Positions 1 through 11,208 of a stretch of DNA of 64,000 nt are shown here, piece after piece (the stretch's first letter is position 1; every line of letters starts with the position of its first letter). Below the pieces are notes generated by a model. That model made no database searches. It worked only from the letters and a program-made list of their open reading frames with translations, and was not told where the DNA came from. A program made the translations under genes and the position numbers. This DNA comes from Cryptomeria japonica (taxonomy: Eukaryota > Streptophyta > Pinopsida > Cupressales > Cupressaceae): assembly GCF_030272615.1 (NCBI RefSeq), contig NC_081413.1, positions 23,190,501 through 23,254,500 on the forward strand, in the 5' to 3' direction.

Positions 1-283
1 ACACGAGGCATTGATCTTTTTCCAACCCGATCATTCTTTAACCAAAGAAGACCGCTTATCTCTGGGACCTGCCAAACCCTTTCGCCACTTCGTGAAGGTT
101 AAAACACGTTCAGCTTGATCTCATGAAACCACATTGTTCGTCCGATCAGATGAAACTTGATCAGTGTTTAGCTTTGGTCCAAACCTATATGTCGAGTCCT
201 CCTTCGCCTTTCGCTACTTTGCGGAAACTAAGTTTCGAGCACTTTTTGGTTGCAAATCAACGCGGGCCGTTAGATCAACAAAA

Positions 284-615
284 AATCGCATGATACTTAT
301 AAGGCCCGATAGACATTAGAAAAGGTAGATTAAAAGCGAACAAGAATAAAATATTTAAAGGGACCGCCTAGGTAAATGACAAGGGGAGAACACTTTTATG
401 ATAAATGGACCCATCGCTTAAGTGAAAAAAGTAATGCCAAATTAGAAACCAAAAGGGCTTTTCTCAGGTATTGAAGCAACTTAAAACCTAAACCCTGAAC
501 CCCTTAGGATTTAAAACAAATTGAAAGAACACAGGCATACCAGACATAGAGTTTTCAAAAAAGCTAGCCAGTTATGGACTGAGAACATCCATTTTTAAAA
601 CAGTGATAACAGGAC
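284..615. repeat. Direct repeat copy A1
   Basis: This block matches 2506-2837 over its whole length with many substitutions; both share the landmarks AAGGCCCGA, GGACC-CCTAGGTAAA and ACAGTGATAACAG. The preceding stretch near 45-95 also matches 1500-1539 plus 2425 onward, so the first 2.8 kb is a diverged tandem duplication of roughly 1.4-kb units. No coding capacity was recognised in it. Confidence 0.8.
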
Positions 616-1497
616 CATCCCTTTCAGTGAGTCTTTTTGCACCGATAGTGTTATATCCTCGAAGACCTTTTATTGTCGATGAGAACCATCTCCACTTTCC
701 TCGATATCTTTTATCGACGGAGTTACTGTCTTCGATGAGTCCTTTCTAAAGTTCATTGGCGTTTGCTTTCTTCGATGCCCTTTTTATATCGATGAGACAT
801 CGCTGGGTCTCATCGATACTATTTGAATCTTAGATACTTCGATAGAATGCTTTTAGACTTGTTTGATAACTTATGGGTTATTACAGTATCAATGAAAATG
901 ATGATTTCTTCCAAAGAGAGATGGCTTCTATCGATGAAACCATGTGTATCGGAGACATGCCTTTTAGTCTCCTCGAAACTCATTCTCATCGAAATCTTTT
1001 TGCTATCCATCGGGTTTCATGTTGAAGAGACTTTGGACTTCAGTGGCTTCTTTTGTCCTCCCATCGAAACTCATATCCTTATCGATATCATTCATCGATG
1101 TAGTTTTCTTCTGTTTTATCAATATCACTTTTTCAATGAGAATGCTTCTTTCGGTGAATCTTCTTTATCTTGCATTGATGATATTGTTTCTTCAAAAGCC
1201 TTTTCTCATCGGTGGGGGCCACCTCTACTTTCTTTGATACCTTTTGTTGGTGGGACCATCCCTTTAGTGAGTCTTTTTGCACCGATAGTGTTATATCCTC
1301 GAAGACCTTTTCTTGTCGATGAGAACCATCTCCACTTTCCTCGATATCTTTTATCGATGGAGTTACTGTCTTTGATGAGTCCTTTCTGAAGTTCATCGGC
1401 ATTTTCTTTCTTCGATGCCCATTTTATATCGATGAGACATCGCTGGGTCTCATTGATACTATTTGAATCTTAGATACTTCAATAGAATGCTTTTAGC
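612..1497. repeat. Direct repeat pair rich in TCGATGA motifs
   Basis: The segments 612-855 and 1252-1497 are near-identical direct copies, and the DNA between them is dense in TCGATGA/TCATCGA in both orientations. The open frames across it are low-complexity by-products. Similar motif density at 6950-8031 next to a CACTA terminus suggests these may be subterminal repeats of a large CACTA-type element. That link is inference. Confidence 0.7.
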
Positions 1498-1538
1498 CAA
1501 GAAAGAAGTCCTTATCGCTGGGTCTCGCCAAACCTTTT

Positions 1539-2424
1539 TGTAAGGAAGTTAAGTAGCGGAAACAACTTCCTACACTAACCTTGAGAGGAGGGTAATGCAA
1601 AACTTTTTCAGATCATTACAATAGTTACAGAAAATAGAAATAGATATAATAGCAATCATACCACAACACAATGATTTACATGGGGAAAACCCTTTCGGGA
1701 GAAAAACCCCACCCTCCAAAAGCAGCTCAATATTTTATTCAGCAATCAAAAATAGATTACAAAATACTTGCAGAGCAAGCTCTTCGCAGGAGTACCATTA
1801 ATCAGAGATTCAGAGGCAACTCAATAGCCATAAGACTCTTACACACAACCTCTATCTCACACACCTCATAAATAGGAGATACAATACAAGAAACCGTCAA
1901 ACGGTATTACAAAACCATGGGCTAAAACCACCCAATAAGGTGTAGCCGACCTTATCTCCCTTCTATGACATGTTAAAGCACACATCAACACGTGTCGCTC
2001 CCTTTTACAGCTCATTTTTTGTATTCGATACAAATTATTTTTCCTATTTCAGGAGTACAAACTTCCGGAGGCCATAACTTGAGAACCGAGTGTCCGATTG
2101 ACGAACCGTTTGAAGCGCCGGAAAGCTCGCGAAGTGCTCTATCACCTCGTAACCCACTTCACCGGTTACGGCCACTTTTCAGGGCGTTTCGGAGCCTCTA
2201 AAGTCCCCAAAATTAAGTTTAAATATTTTATTGCACCCCTCCAAGACGAAAACTTTAATATCTTCAAAACTAGCTGTGACCTTGCGACGAAACTTTACCG
2301 GAATGCTTATCTAGCCAACCAGAAGCTTCAGGGAGAGTTTCGCACTATTTCGTGCTCAAATAAAAACTTACTATAAATAGTAACCTCACATAAATGCAAG
2401 GTTGAGACACCATTTTTCCCAACA
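1539..2424 (+). mobile_element. Solo LTR, family S1, copy 1 (886 bp)
   Basis: The block begins TGTAAGGAAG and ends TTCCCAACA, and is flanked by the perfect 5-bp duplication CTTTT at 1534-1538 and 2425-2429. A second copy lies at 26983-27848. The flanks read on continuously (GCCAAAC then CTTTTCGC), as in the uninterrupted paralogous sequence near position 70. It has no internal coding region, so it is best read as a solo LTR left by recombination. Its strand is arbitrary. Confidence 0.85.
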
Positions 2425-2505
2425 CTTTTCGCTACTAGATGATAGGTAACTTTCAGGCATGTTGAGTTCACGAATCCACAGAGGCCATCTGATTGACTGA
2501 GAGTT

Positions 2506-2837
2506 GCATGACAATTACAAGGCCCGACGGTCATTAGAAAAGGCAATTTAAAGGCGAATAAAAATTAAAACATTTAAAAGGACCACCTAGGTAAAAAACA
2601 ACAGGGGGAACACTTTGCATGACAAAAGGACCCATTACTTAAGTGAATAAAGTAACACGGAAATAGAATTATAAGGGTTTTTTCTCAGACATTTTGAAAG
2701 TGATTAAACCTAAACCCTAAACCCTCTTTAGGACCCAAAGCAATAGAAGCCACAAGGCCATGCCAGACCCAAGAATTTCATAGACTTAGCCAATTATGGA
2801 AAAGAATACCCATTTTTTAAACAGTGATAACAGTAAC
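2506..2837. repeat. Direct repeat copy A2
   Basis: Second copy of the block at 284-615 (see that entry). After the ACAGTGATAACAG landmark the two copies diverge: copy A1 runs into the TCGATGA-rich DNA and this one runs into AT-rich DNA. Confidence 0.8.
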
Positions 2838-3115
2838 CTCTGAACCTTTATCTCTTCCCTCAAAAATGAAACTTGCCATTTGAATTCCTTTCTCATATTG
2901 ATTAGCTTGTTAATATTTGTTCAATATTTTTTATCGTTAAAAGATTACCTTCCTTTTAGATAAATTAGTTAGATTCTTATTATGTTGAAGAACATTTAGT
3001 TAGTTTTCTCCTTCAATTGAAGTAGTTATGTTTTATTTTGAAATGCTCAATTTTTTATCTTAATATAGATCACAATTTATTTTCTTTAAGTATAGAATTA
3101 ATGGAATATTACATA

Positions 3116-3127
3116 TGGTATCAGAGC
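3116..3127 (+). other. Copia-type primer binding site remnant
   Basis: TGGTATCAGAGC, the standard initiator-Met-tRNA primer site of plant Ty1/copia elements, lies two bases after an LTR-like terminus ending TTACA. The same 12-mer starts at 31801 in the intact element. AT-rich DNA upstream (about 2890-3113) may be the decayed 5' LTR. No gag-pol follows, so only the edge of an old element survives. Confidence 0.6.
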
Positions 3128-3764
3128 AACCAATTTTGACATTGAACCTCAGGCTTTCCACCTATAAACAAAACTATATACATATGCAGGTGCACCATGG
3201 TTGAGATAATATGCATGTGCACTATATACAAAACTATATTCGCAAGTAAATCTTTTATTCAAATCCATAATATGAAACACAGAGTTTTACTGGAAGAACA
3301 CAAGTAACCTTATCTCCTTTAGATAATATCACAAGCAACTGCCTACAAAAAGATGCAATAATCCACAGCATATACACAAAGGAAAGACAACTGTTTATAT
3401 TTTGTATGTTCGCAAAATGGTACAATAGTAAGCCTGAGGCTATATTCTACTTCTTCTCTAATGATCCTTATTGTTACAAAAATTCCCTCATTTATATGAG
3501 GGTATACATTGTCACCAAGCATCATGGCTTTTTAGCACATAACTATTAATTAGCACTTTTGTTAACAAACTGGAAGATAAACAAGTTCAGCATTCCTATG
3601 TGTTCAATGTACTTATCATCTTTATACATTAGAACGTCATTGTTTAGTGTCCTCATGTTGCTTTCTATCTAGAAATGATTTGATAGAATATTGTTAACAC
3701 AAAGTGACAAATCTTTGTCTCGATCCAACTCTGCTACTACTCGATTCTTCTCATCACTGAACTC

Positions 3765-6725
3765 TTATTTCCACTGTTCCAACAATACTAACTCACCATT
3801 ACTGTAAAAAGAGGGCACCCTAGGGGTATTCCCATCGTCCAGCCTTTGATGCTCTTTCCTTAATTGATTTGCCAATTCATCATGGGACTTCAAGTGAGCC
3901 TTGGCTTCAATTTTCTCACCTGGATTCATCAGACTGTTGTCATTCATCAAGCCTTCCAACCGAGACCTGAGCCTTTCATGCTCTTTCACAGCTTTGACTG
4001 TTCCAGTGTATGTCTTCCAATAGATTTCTATAACCTACATCATACTTTTGAATCTATGGTCAACGACCTCGAGAACTAACTTATCCATCTTTTGTTATTC
4101 CTATTTTAGTTGTCGAGATGTTTTTTGGCCCTGTTCCTCCAATACATAGCGCATGTCAAGGCATCCATGGCATCTCTATCAACATCGTATGTCATTCCTG
4201 TTTGACTGGTACCTGTATCAATCTGAAGCAATCTTGCTTGCAGCCTTTGTTTTTCTTCATCGGTTTTCTCATATAGGCTTTTGTATGTACAATTTTCTCA
4301 GACCAGAAACTCTATCTGATCTTGGTTCAGTTTAGCGACATCCAAATTTAGTTTGGTAGTTGTTCTAAGGTCAGTCTTTTGAACCTGCTGCACCATCAAA
4401 TGTCCAAAAGCTTCTTCTGTATCAACCAATATAGGTCTTTTATCTTTGGGATAGATAGCCCACTGTAGAAGAGCCTTCTGATCTAGATCATATCTTGATC
4501 CTCTAAAGAGTTTATCAATCTTTTTTGGCATCATTTGCCTACTTGGGTCCTATTTCTTGAGGAATCCATCAAACAACAAGGCAGAGTTCATGTCCCATCC
4601 AGAGTATAATAGCACACCAGGTTCCTTAAGAAACTGTCTTCCCTTCTTAGGTGTCATTTCTCTCATAACAAGATCCATCTCCTCTTGTAACTTTTGAAGC
4701 TGTTGCTCTTCTTCACTATTTCTCATGTTATTCCTAATTTGAGATCCTTTATGTTGATAGAGGAATGTGGTGAACTCCTTGGAAGCAATGAAGTCACTAT
4801 CAGTAATGAAATCCTCATGCTCCAGGAATCTGATGTCAGCCACTTCTTGGACATTTAGTTGTAATGTTGTCAAGTCTATCAGTGTATCCTCTACATAACC
4901 AGGCAAGTAATCCTCTTGAGGAGTGAATAGAATGATGCCAGATATGGAAGAAGGAGACATATGAGCCAAAGGCTCTGTATTCCTAATAGTATCAATGTAA
5001 TCCCTAAAAACATGAGGTGGGACTCCCTCAAGTATTTCCAATTCATGCTCCACAAGTTTGTTGGCCAACTCCAAGGGGTCTTCAATCTTTTGTAGCATGT
5101 TCTCATCCATTTTCCTTCTATAAAGCTTCCATTTATAAGCCTGCATTGCTTTCTCAAACTTTATTCGCTTCACTCTGGCCTCTTCTCTACCAATGTTCTT
5201 AATGAGGTCATCTGGTAGGTAATATTTATGCTCTCCAACCTTCAGCTTTTGTGATGATCGAGCTATCCTTATGTATCCTTCAGGATCAAAATTGGGCCTT
5301 GGATCCCCCATAGCCATGCCATAATAATCCAATTTTGTCTGCAGCAGGCCATAACTCTTTGAACTTTTCACAATAAAATCTGAAAATACTAACAACCCAG
5401 GTACAATTGATTGTTTTCCATGGCTTGTCAGATGTTTTGTACTCACTATTGACAGTTGCCTCACAATTTCTAGACAAGCCACTCTATTAGGGACTCTAAG
5501 TGGTAGAAAGTATAGTCTCCCTTCGAACCCATATACCCTAACTTGTGTGCAGTCTGAAAAACAATACCAATCTCCCCAATTGTGTTCAATTGAGGGATCT
5601 TCAACAAAAATTTTTGGTCTTAGGAATCTTTGAACCTCTGGTGCAAGGGCATGATCGCACGGGCATACCAACAGTCTATATAATGGCTTGACAAAGAACT
5701 CCTCAAAATGCCAATATTGATTATTCACATACCTCTAGTCCCATGAAGAAACCCATAGTTGCACTGGTTTTCTCATTCCAGCATTGTCATATGTCCTGAC
5801 ACATAACTCTTCTGGCCATAACCCTTCATCTTGGCCCACATACAGTAGCATATGCATAAGTAAGGAATAATACTTGAAATGAACATTGATGACATCCCCC
5901 TTTAACTTTTCTAACCCATGATTCAAAACCTCAACTAAATAAGTAGAAAAATCAAAGAAGCGGGGGTCCTTAGACTGCAAATTGGCACAAATGACCATGG
6001 CTGCAATATCCATCAAAGGATGGGCTTTTATCCCTAGCACTTGGGCAACACAGTAATAGGTATACTTGAAATATGGGTGGAAAGAGTTGACATCATAGGG
6101 AGCTTTGTCATCCTAACCTAGTGGCACTAAGGACCCTGCATTCCTAGGTCTATGTATAAAGAGTCTCCACATTTTGTAAATGTGCTCTAGGTTAAAATAT
6201 TCACTTGTTAACTTCTTGAGGTCAATCAATTCTTCAAATCCCCAATCCAACTCGAACATGGTGTCAATAACCACCTTTGTGATTGCAAGAATTGGCTCAC
6301 CCATGTAGTTATATGGTCCTGGTTTTAGGGTCATAATTGTTTGCCAATGCCTTCATGAGCTCCACATTAACGAATATATTAGCCACAACTAACCTTCCTA
6401 AGTTCAATCACCATAAATTGTTGATAGGTTGAGGGGAAACTCTTCTATTGTACCCATATATGAATAATTCATACCCTCTCAACTCTGTCCATATGTCTCC
6501 AAGATCGTCAAACCGGTCCTCCAGGCCTTCCTCATCAGCTCTAATCTTCTTGGACCTCAAATTGGATGATGGGCACTGGTCAATCAGGTCCTGGGCCAAA
6601 GAACGCCCTTCCCTTTTCTGTCTTTTAGGTTTTTCTTCTGCAGCGATAGGTTCTTTTCCCTTTATGGTCTTATTAGTTTTAGATGATGATTCCATTTGAA
6701 TTTTGAAAAAGAGGTTTGTGTGCAA
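3765..6725 (-). pseudogene. Broken ~1000-codon reading frame, unrecognised family
   Basis: The frame starts near 6725 (MHTNLFF, or the internal MESSSKTNK) with a Lys/Arg/Glu-rich N terminus. It shifts frame near 6340 and then stays in one frame from 6334 to 4298, broken by TAG at 6113-6115, 5735-5737 and 4550-4552 and TGA at 4298-4300. Homologous-looking text continues across each stop, so these are mutations within one protein rather than gene ends. A last piece in another frame (3989-3765) is Glu/Lys-rich and likely coiled-coil. The middle holds a Trp/Tyr-rich part (GDWYCFSDCTQVRVYG, near 5560). I recognise no catalytic motif. It may be an accessory gene of a mobile element, since similar low-grade fragments lie near 20 kb. 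Its function is unknown. Confidence 0.6.
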
Positions 6726-6949
6726 ACAACTTACTTGGAATTACTGAGCTTTATCTATGAATTCACCCAATTCCTGCTTTCAATTCATCACCTATGAATT
6801 CCTTAATGTTGTGCCCTTTGATGGTTGATCCACTACTTATGGCGTATTTAATCAGTTAGTAATGGCGCTTTGGACAACAGTCACTCGAGTACATGTTTGA
6901 ATTTAATGGCAATGTGACCTTCTCTGGGATTTGTTTATGATTTTTGCGG

Positions 6950-8031
6950 CAATCAATAATCATTTCGATGAGGATATTTCTTTCGATCATTTGTTTCTTT
7001 AGTCCATCGATCTCTTTGTTTCTATCGATAATACTTTTGTTTCGAATATTACTTCGATCAAGTATTTTTTCCCTTCATCGAAATATTGTATTCAGTTAGT
7101 ATGGCTGTCTCCTCATTGAAACATATCTAATATCCATCGGGTCTTATGTCAAAGAAACCTTGGGCTTCGGTGTCCTCCTTTATTTTTCCATCAAAATACT
7201 TCTTTCATCGATATCACTATGCCCCGTCGATGAATGAGTTTATTATCTCACCGAAGCTTTTCTTTATTTTCCCTTATCGTTCTTCACCGATAAAGTTACA
7301 TCAGCAAAACCATGCATATCGAGAACATGCCTTTAACCTCCTCAAAACCTATATCCTCATCGATATCTTTTATTGATGTAGCTTCCTTTTGTCTTATCGA
7401 TATTATTCTTTCGATGAAAATGCTCCTTTCGGTGGGTCCTTTTTATGTTGCACCGATAGTATTATTTCCTCGAGAATTTCCCATCGATGAAGACCCTCTC
7501 TACTTTCTTTGATATCTTTTGTCGATGAAGTTTAACCTCCTCGAAACCTATATCCTCATCGATATCTTGTATCAATGTAGCTTCTTTTTGTCTGATTGAT
7601 ATTATTCTTTCGATGAAAACGCTCCTTTCGGTGGGTCCTTTTTATGTTGCACCAATAGTATTATTTCCTCGAGAACTTTTCCCATCGATGAAGACACTCT
7701 CTGCTTTCTTTGATATCTTTTTTCGATGAAGTTATTATCTTCGGTGAGTCCTTTCGGCATTTCCTTCCTTCGATGGCTCTTTTATATCGATGATAATTAT
7801 TTTTTTTTATAAAAATGATCATCGTCAGAATTACGACGAATACCAAGCTTTCGACCGATGACTTCTTTGACCATTGGCAGAGTCCATTGGATTGTCAAAT
7901 TTCTGACAAGCATGGCATCATCGACCAATCCGACACCGAGTTTTCAAAGGTGGATTTTGTCGACACTCCGATGAAAATTCATCGAAAATCCGACAAACGG
8001 TCGTCAGAAATCAGCTCCGAATGTACTAGTG
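6950..8031. repeat. TCGATGA-rich subterminal region of a CACTA-type end
   Basis: The motif TCGATGA/TCATCGA recurs many times in both orientations, with a tandem duplication of about 195 bp (7334-7520 and 7529-7715). After 7800 it changes to TCCGACA/TCGTCAGAA motifs and stops at a CACTA terminus at 8031. Arrays of short motifs next to the termini are a known hallmark of CACTA transposons. The frames at 7146-7512 are low-complexity and not genes. Confidence 0.6.
8015..8031. mobile_element. CACTA terminal inverted repeat (one end only)
   Basis: The block ends in GAATGTACTAGTG, the reverse complement of CACTAGTACATTC, which opens the CACTA element at 40760. Motif-rich subterminal DNA lies on its left, so this is the right end of a second, related element. 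No partner terminus was found to the left, so it lies outside the window or is lost. Confidence 0.65.
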
Positions 8032-8908
8032 ATATCTTGACGAAATGTTTCCTATGTTATCTTATAATTTATCAAGAGTATAATCATATGGTCACAATAG
8101 CTCTAAAGTCAGGACTAAATTTAGTGTCATATATTGTATCCCTAGTGTATAATTTTATAATTATTTTAGGCTCACTTTGGTGGTTGCACATCATGCCCCT
8201 AATTGATGCCTAACTGTGCTTAACCCATGGCCATTTCCAAATTCTCAACATACTCCTCTACTCGCTAACCTTGATTTCAGCCTAAAATGATAGGACTATG
8301 GTTCCTAGTACTAAATACCTCTTAGAATATGGCACCTAGCACCCTATTCCAGCCATTTTGGCCCACAACTTGAAATTTAAATAGTCGAGATTGTAAGAAG
8401 TGGAAAACTGCTACCTGATGTTGGCCGCCTTCATAAATTTAACCCCAAAAGTTGTAAGTTGTGTATAAATACAATTCCCTCCCTCATTTTAACTTCCAAT
8501 CTACATCTTGCACAATTCATGTCACTCCAATTGATTATTCAATTAAGCATCTTCAAAGAGATTTAGGAGAAATATGTGAACAAACATTGAAGTATTCAAT
8601 TTTAGCAATCACAAAGAAGTTATGTATTCCTTCATGATGAAGGCATGCATTAACACCTATCAAGTAAGGAAAATCTTTTTGTAATCCTTCACGGAAAAGA
8701 TTTTTGTATCAAAGGTATCATTTGTCAATTCAAGCACTTCCTTCCTTTAAGGTTTTCAACATCCACCCTACAAGGGGTAAGCTCTCTTTCATCTATCATT
8801 CTTGTAGTGGAGGTGGAAACACGAACACAGGGTTTGACTTAAGTAATCCACATATATAGCACAACATTTTCCCCTCTTCTATATGTGTATATTATAGATT
8901 TGACAATT
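8032..8908. other. Non-coding, LTR-like promoter stretch
   Basis: No coding sequence was recognised. TATAAATA at 8464-8471 is followed by a pyrimidine-rich leader, an arrangement seen in LTR promoters, but I found no LTR ends or target-site duplication. The promoter reading is weak. Confidence 0.3.
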
Positions 8909-9173
8909 GAAAGTTGTTGTATTGCACAAACAAAACTAAGAAATACAGTTCCAAAAGTTTAACAAGCAAAAACCCGCAGACTATGTTGATTTGAACACCT
9001 AAACGACACTTTTTAGCTAAATATTTTATGGAATGACAACTGAAAGTTGTTGAATTCCATAAACAAAACTAAGAAATACAGTTCTAAAAAATTAACATGC
9101 GAAAACCTCAAGTCTATGCTGAATTGCACACCTAAGCGACACTTTTTAGCTAAATGTTTTAGGGAATGATCTA
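8909..9173. repeat. Tandem duplication, period 133 bp
   Basis: GAAAGTTGTTG and the following ~120 bases occur at 8909 and again at 9042; both copies include ACACTTTTTAGCTAAAT. Two imperfect units, non-coding. Confidence 0.85.
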
Positions 9174-11208
9174 TAGAGCATCTCATTCTCGAATCCAAAG
9201 ATTTAGCTAACAAAAGAACCTCCAAGTGTAAGGTGTCTAGCTCACTTGACTAGCACTTTCAACTCTACATTTCAATTTCACATTTTTTGCATCTCATTTC
9301 CAAATTTATACTTTTTTATTATCTTTTCTAATTATGTATCTATCAATTTATGTTTAATCTTGTCAGTTCTTGGACCTTCATATCAAATCGTATTTAATAA
9401 TATCAAAATAATTAAAGTGGGCTTAATTATTTGTTCCTCTGATTGAAATGGCGTCTCAATTGGAAGTAGTTCCTAGTTTCCATTTCTAGGCCAAAGATCT
9501 CATATTTTTCCAACATTTCAAGATCGGTATTATTCATACTCAAATGTGACTTAGTTTTTTTTGTTAGTGGCCACCCTATTTATTTCCCTTATGTACCCAT
9601 ATCTATTCCATGATCTATATTAAGTTCATTGGGAGTTATCATGTAGTCAATCACACTTATCAATGTATGGTTAAAGGATAGAAAGTTGAATTTAATCAAC
9701 CAAATTTATTATATAGTGATCCATTTTTTTTTCTTACACATAGGATGATACAAAAATTGTATAAAGGTTATGATTTGAATGATCAAATTAAGAACACCTG
9801 GATATTATATATTTGGCATTTAAATCAATCATACATTATAGAAAAATGTTTTTTATGATATTGTTATAGAAAAGCCTTATTCTAGTGAGTTTTAATCATA
9901 TAATGGTGGCTTCTAATTTAGTTCCTTTCTAAACTCAGGTTACTAGGGTTTGATGAATTCTCTAGCCCTCAATCATTCATTATTATTTAAGTTATTATAT
10001 ATTATCATTAAATTTATATCACATAATACCAAAATAGGTTTAATAAATAGTGCATATATTTTAAATATTTGTGGTGAATATTTTTGGATACAATTAATTT
10101 TGTTTCATCTAATGTATACAAATATAGGGTCACCATAAAAGTAGAATCATTCAGTGTTCAAAGTTTGCATCTTATTTTAGGATCTCTTACAATTGATACA
10201 ACATTCAATCTTGTGTTATGTTTTTTGATATATAATATTATCTTGGTTTTCCCATAGATAATTTCTATGGGGATAGTCCTTTTTACTCTCCATCAAATGT
10301 TAAGGATTAATTATATGAATAAGAGACATCTGGCATATGTGAATAATAATCCTTTATATTTTGTTAGCTAGAAAATAGACAAATGTTGTGTCTCTTCCTT
10401 ATTAGCTAATTACACAACCATCACCAATGAAAAACAATTCTTCAAGTCATTCAAACCTAACTTTGATCAGGAAGATGATTGGGTTACATTAGATTTTAGA
10501 ACTACTTGTATTGGGAAACCTAAGGTGAAAGACATAGATTTCAAAATTCCTTCTTTAGGTATGAATCTAGCTATACAAATTGTAGAACAATTCTATTCTT
10601 TTATGGTGAACTTATATTATCCTCTCAAGGAGATGCATTTATTTGTGATGGAAGATCTTGTTGGGTTCTACCTATGCTTCTATATTGTCACTCAAACTAT
10701 ATCATTTTTTTTTTTTTATAGCAATAACAAGCTTAAAAAATAAAAAGGTTTGGGTTTGCATGAACATGGTACTTTGTGAAATCTTAAGCCTGTCTAATAA
10801 TGTTCAATAAGAATAGTGCATTGCATGAAGGATATGGATAAGAAAAATATAAATTAAGATAATTTATTTATTAGTTTGTAAAGCTACTCATGATATAGAT
10901 ATATGATATATCATTCGTAGATAAAGATTTTACTAATTTTTCTTCAACAATGTCTACTCTTTTAGATACCTTTTATAATAATAAATCCTTTTACAAATAT
11001 TTGGGTATTTATGATTATTGGGTTAAAATTTTGTAAACTCATGGAGGCTAACAAAATATAAGTCTCATGACAGTACATAAGATGATACCTCTTAGAAGGA
11101 AATATTTGATCTCTCGTATTTATAAAGGGAAGGCTCCCTCTTTCTACTAAAATCTCAATCTATTCTAAATCTACTAGCTAAACTTACACTAATCCAAGAT
11201 AATACAAT
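9174..11208. other. AT-rich DNA with no recognisable gene
   Basis: Long AT-rich sequence. An open frame at about 10420-10743 (plus strand) shows some protein-like text but no family I recognise, and it runs into a poly-T tract. It is most likely decayed transposon DNA. Confidence 0.5.

Noticed and set aside
823-1402. Overlapping open frames of 188, 72 and 89 codons
   Set aside because: They cover TCGATGA-motif repeats on both strands, with low-complexity composition and no domain.
2700-2730. AAACCCTAAACCC resembling plant telomere repeat
   Set aside because: Only about two units, inside a longer dispersed repeat (also near 485-505); far too short for an interstitial telomere.
10525-10743. 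72-codon plus-strand frame in AT-rich DNA
   Set aside because: No domain recognised, ends in a poly-T tract; kept only as a remark on the surrounding region.
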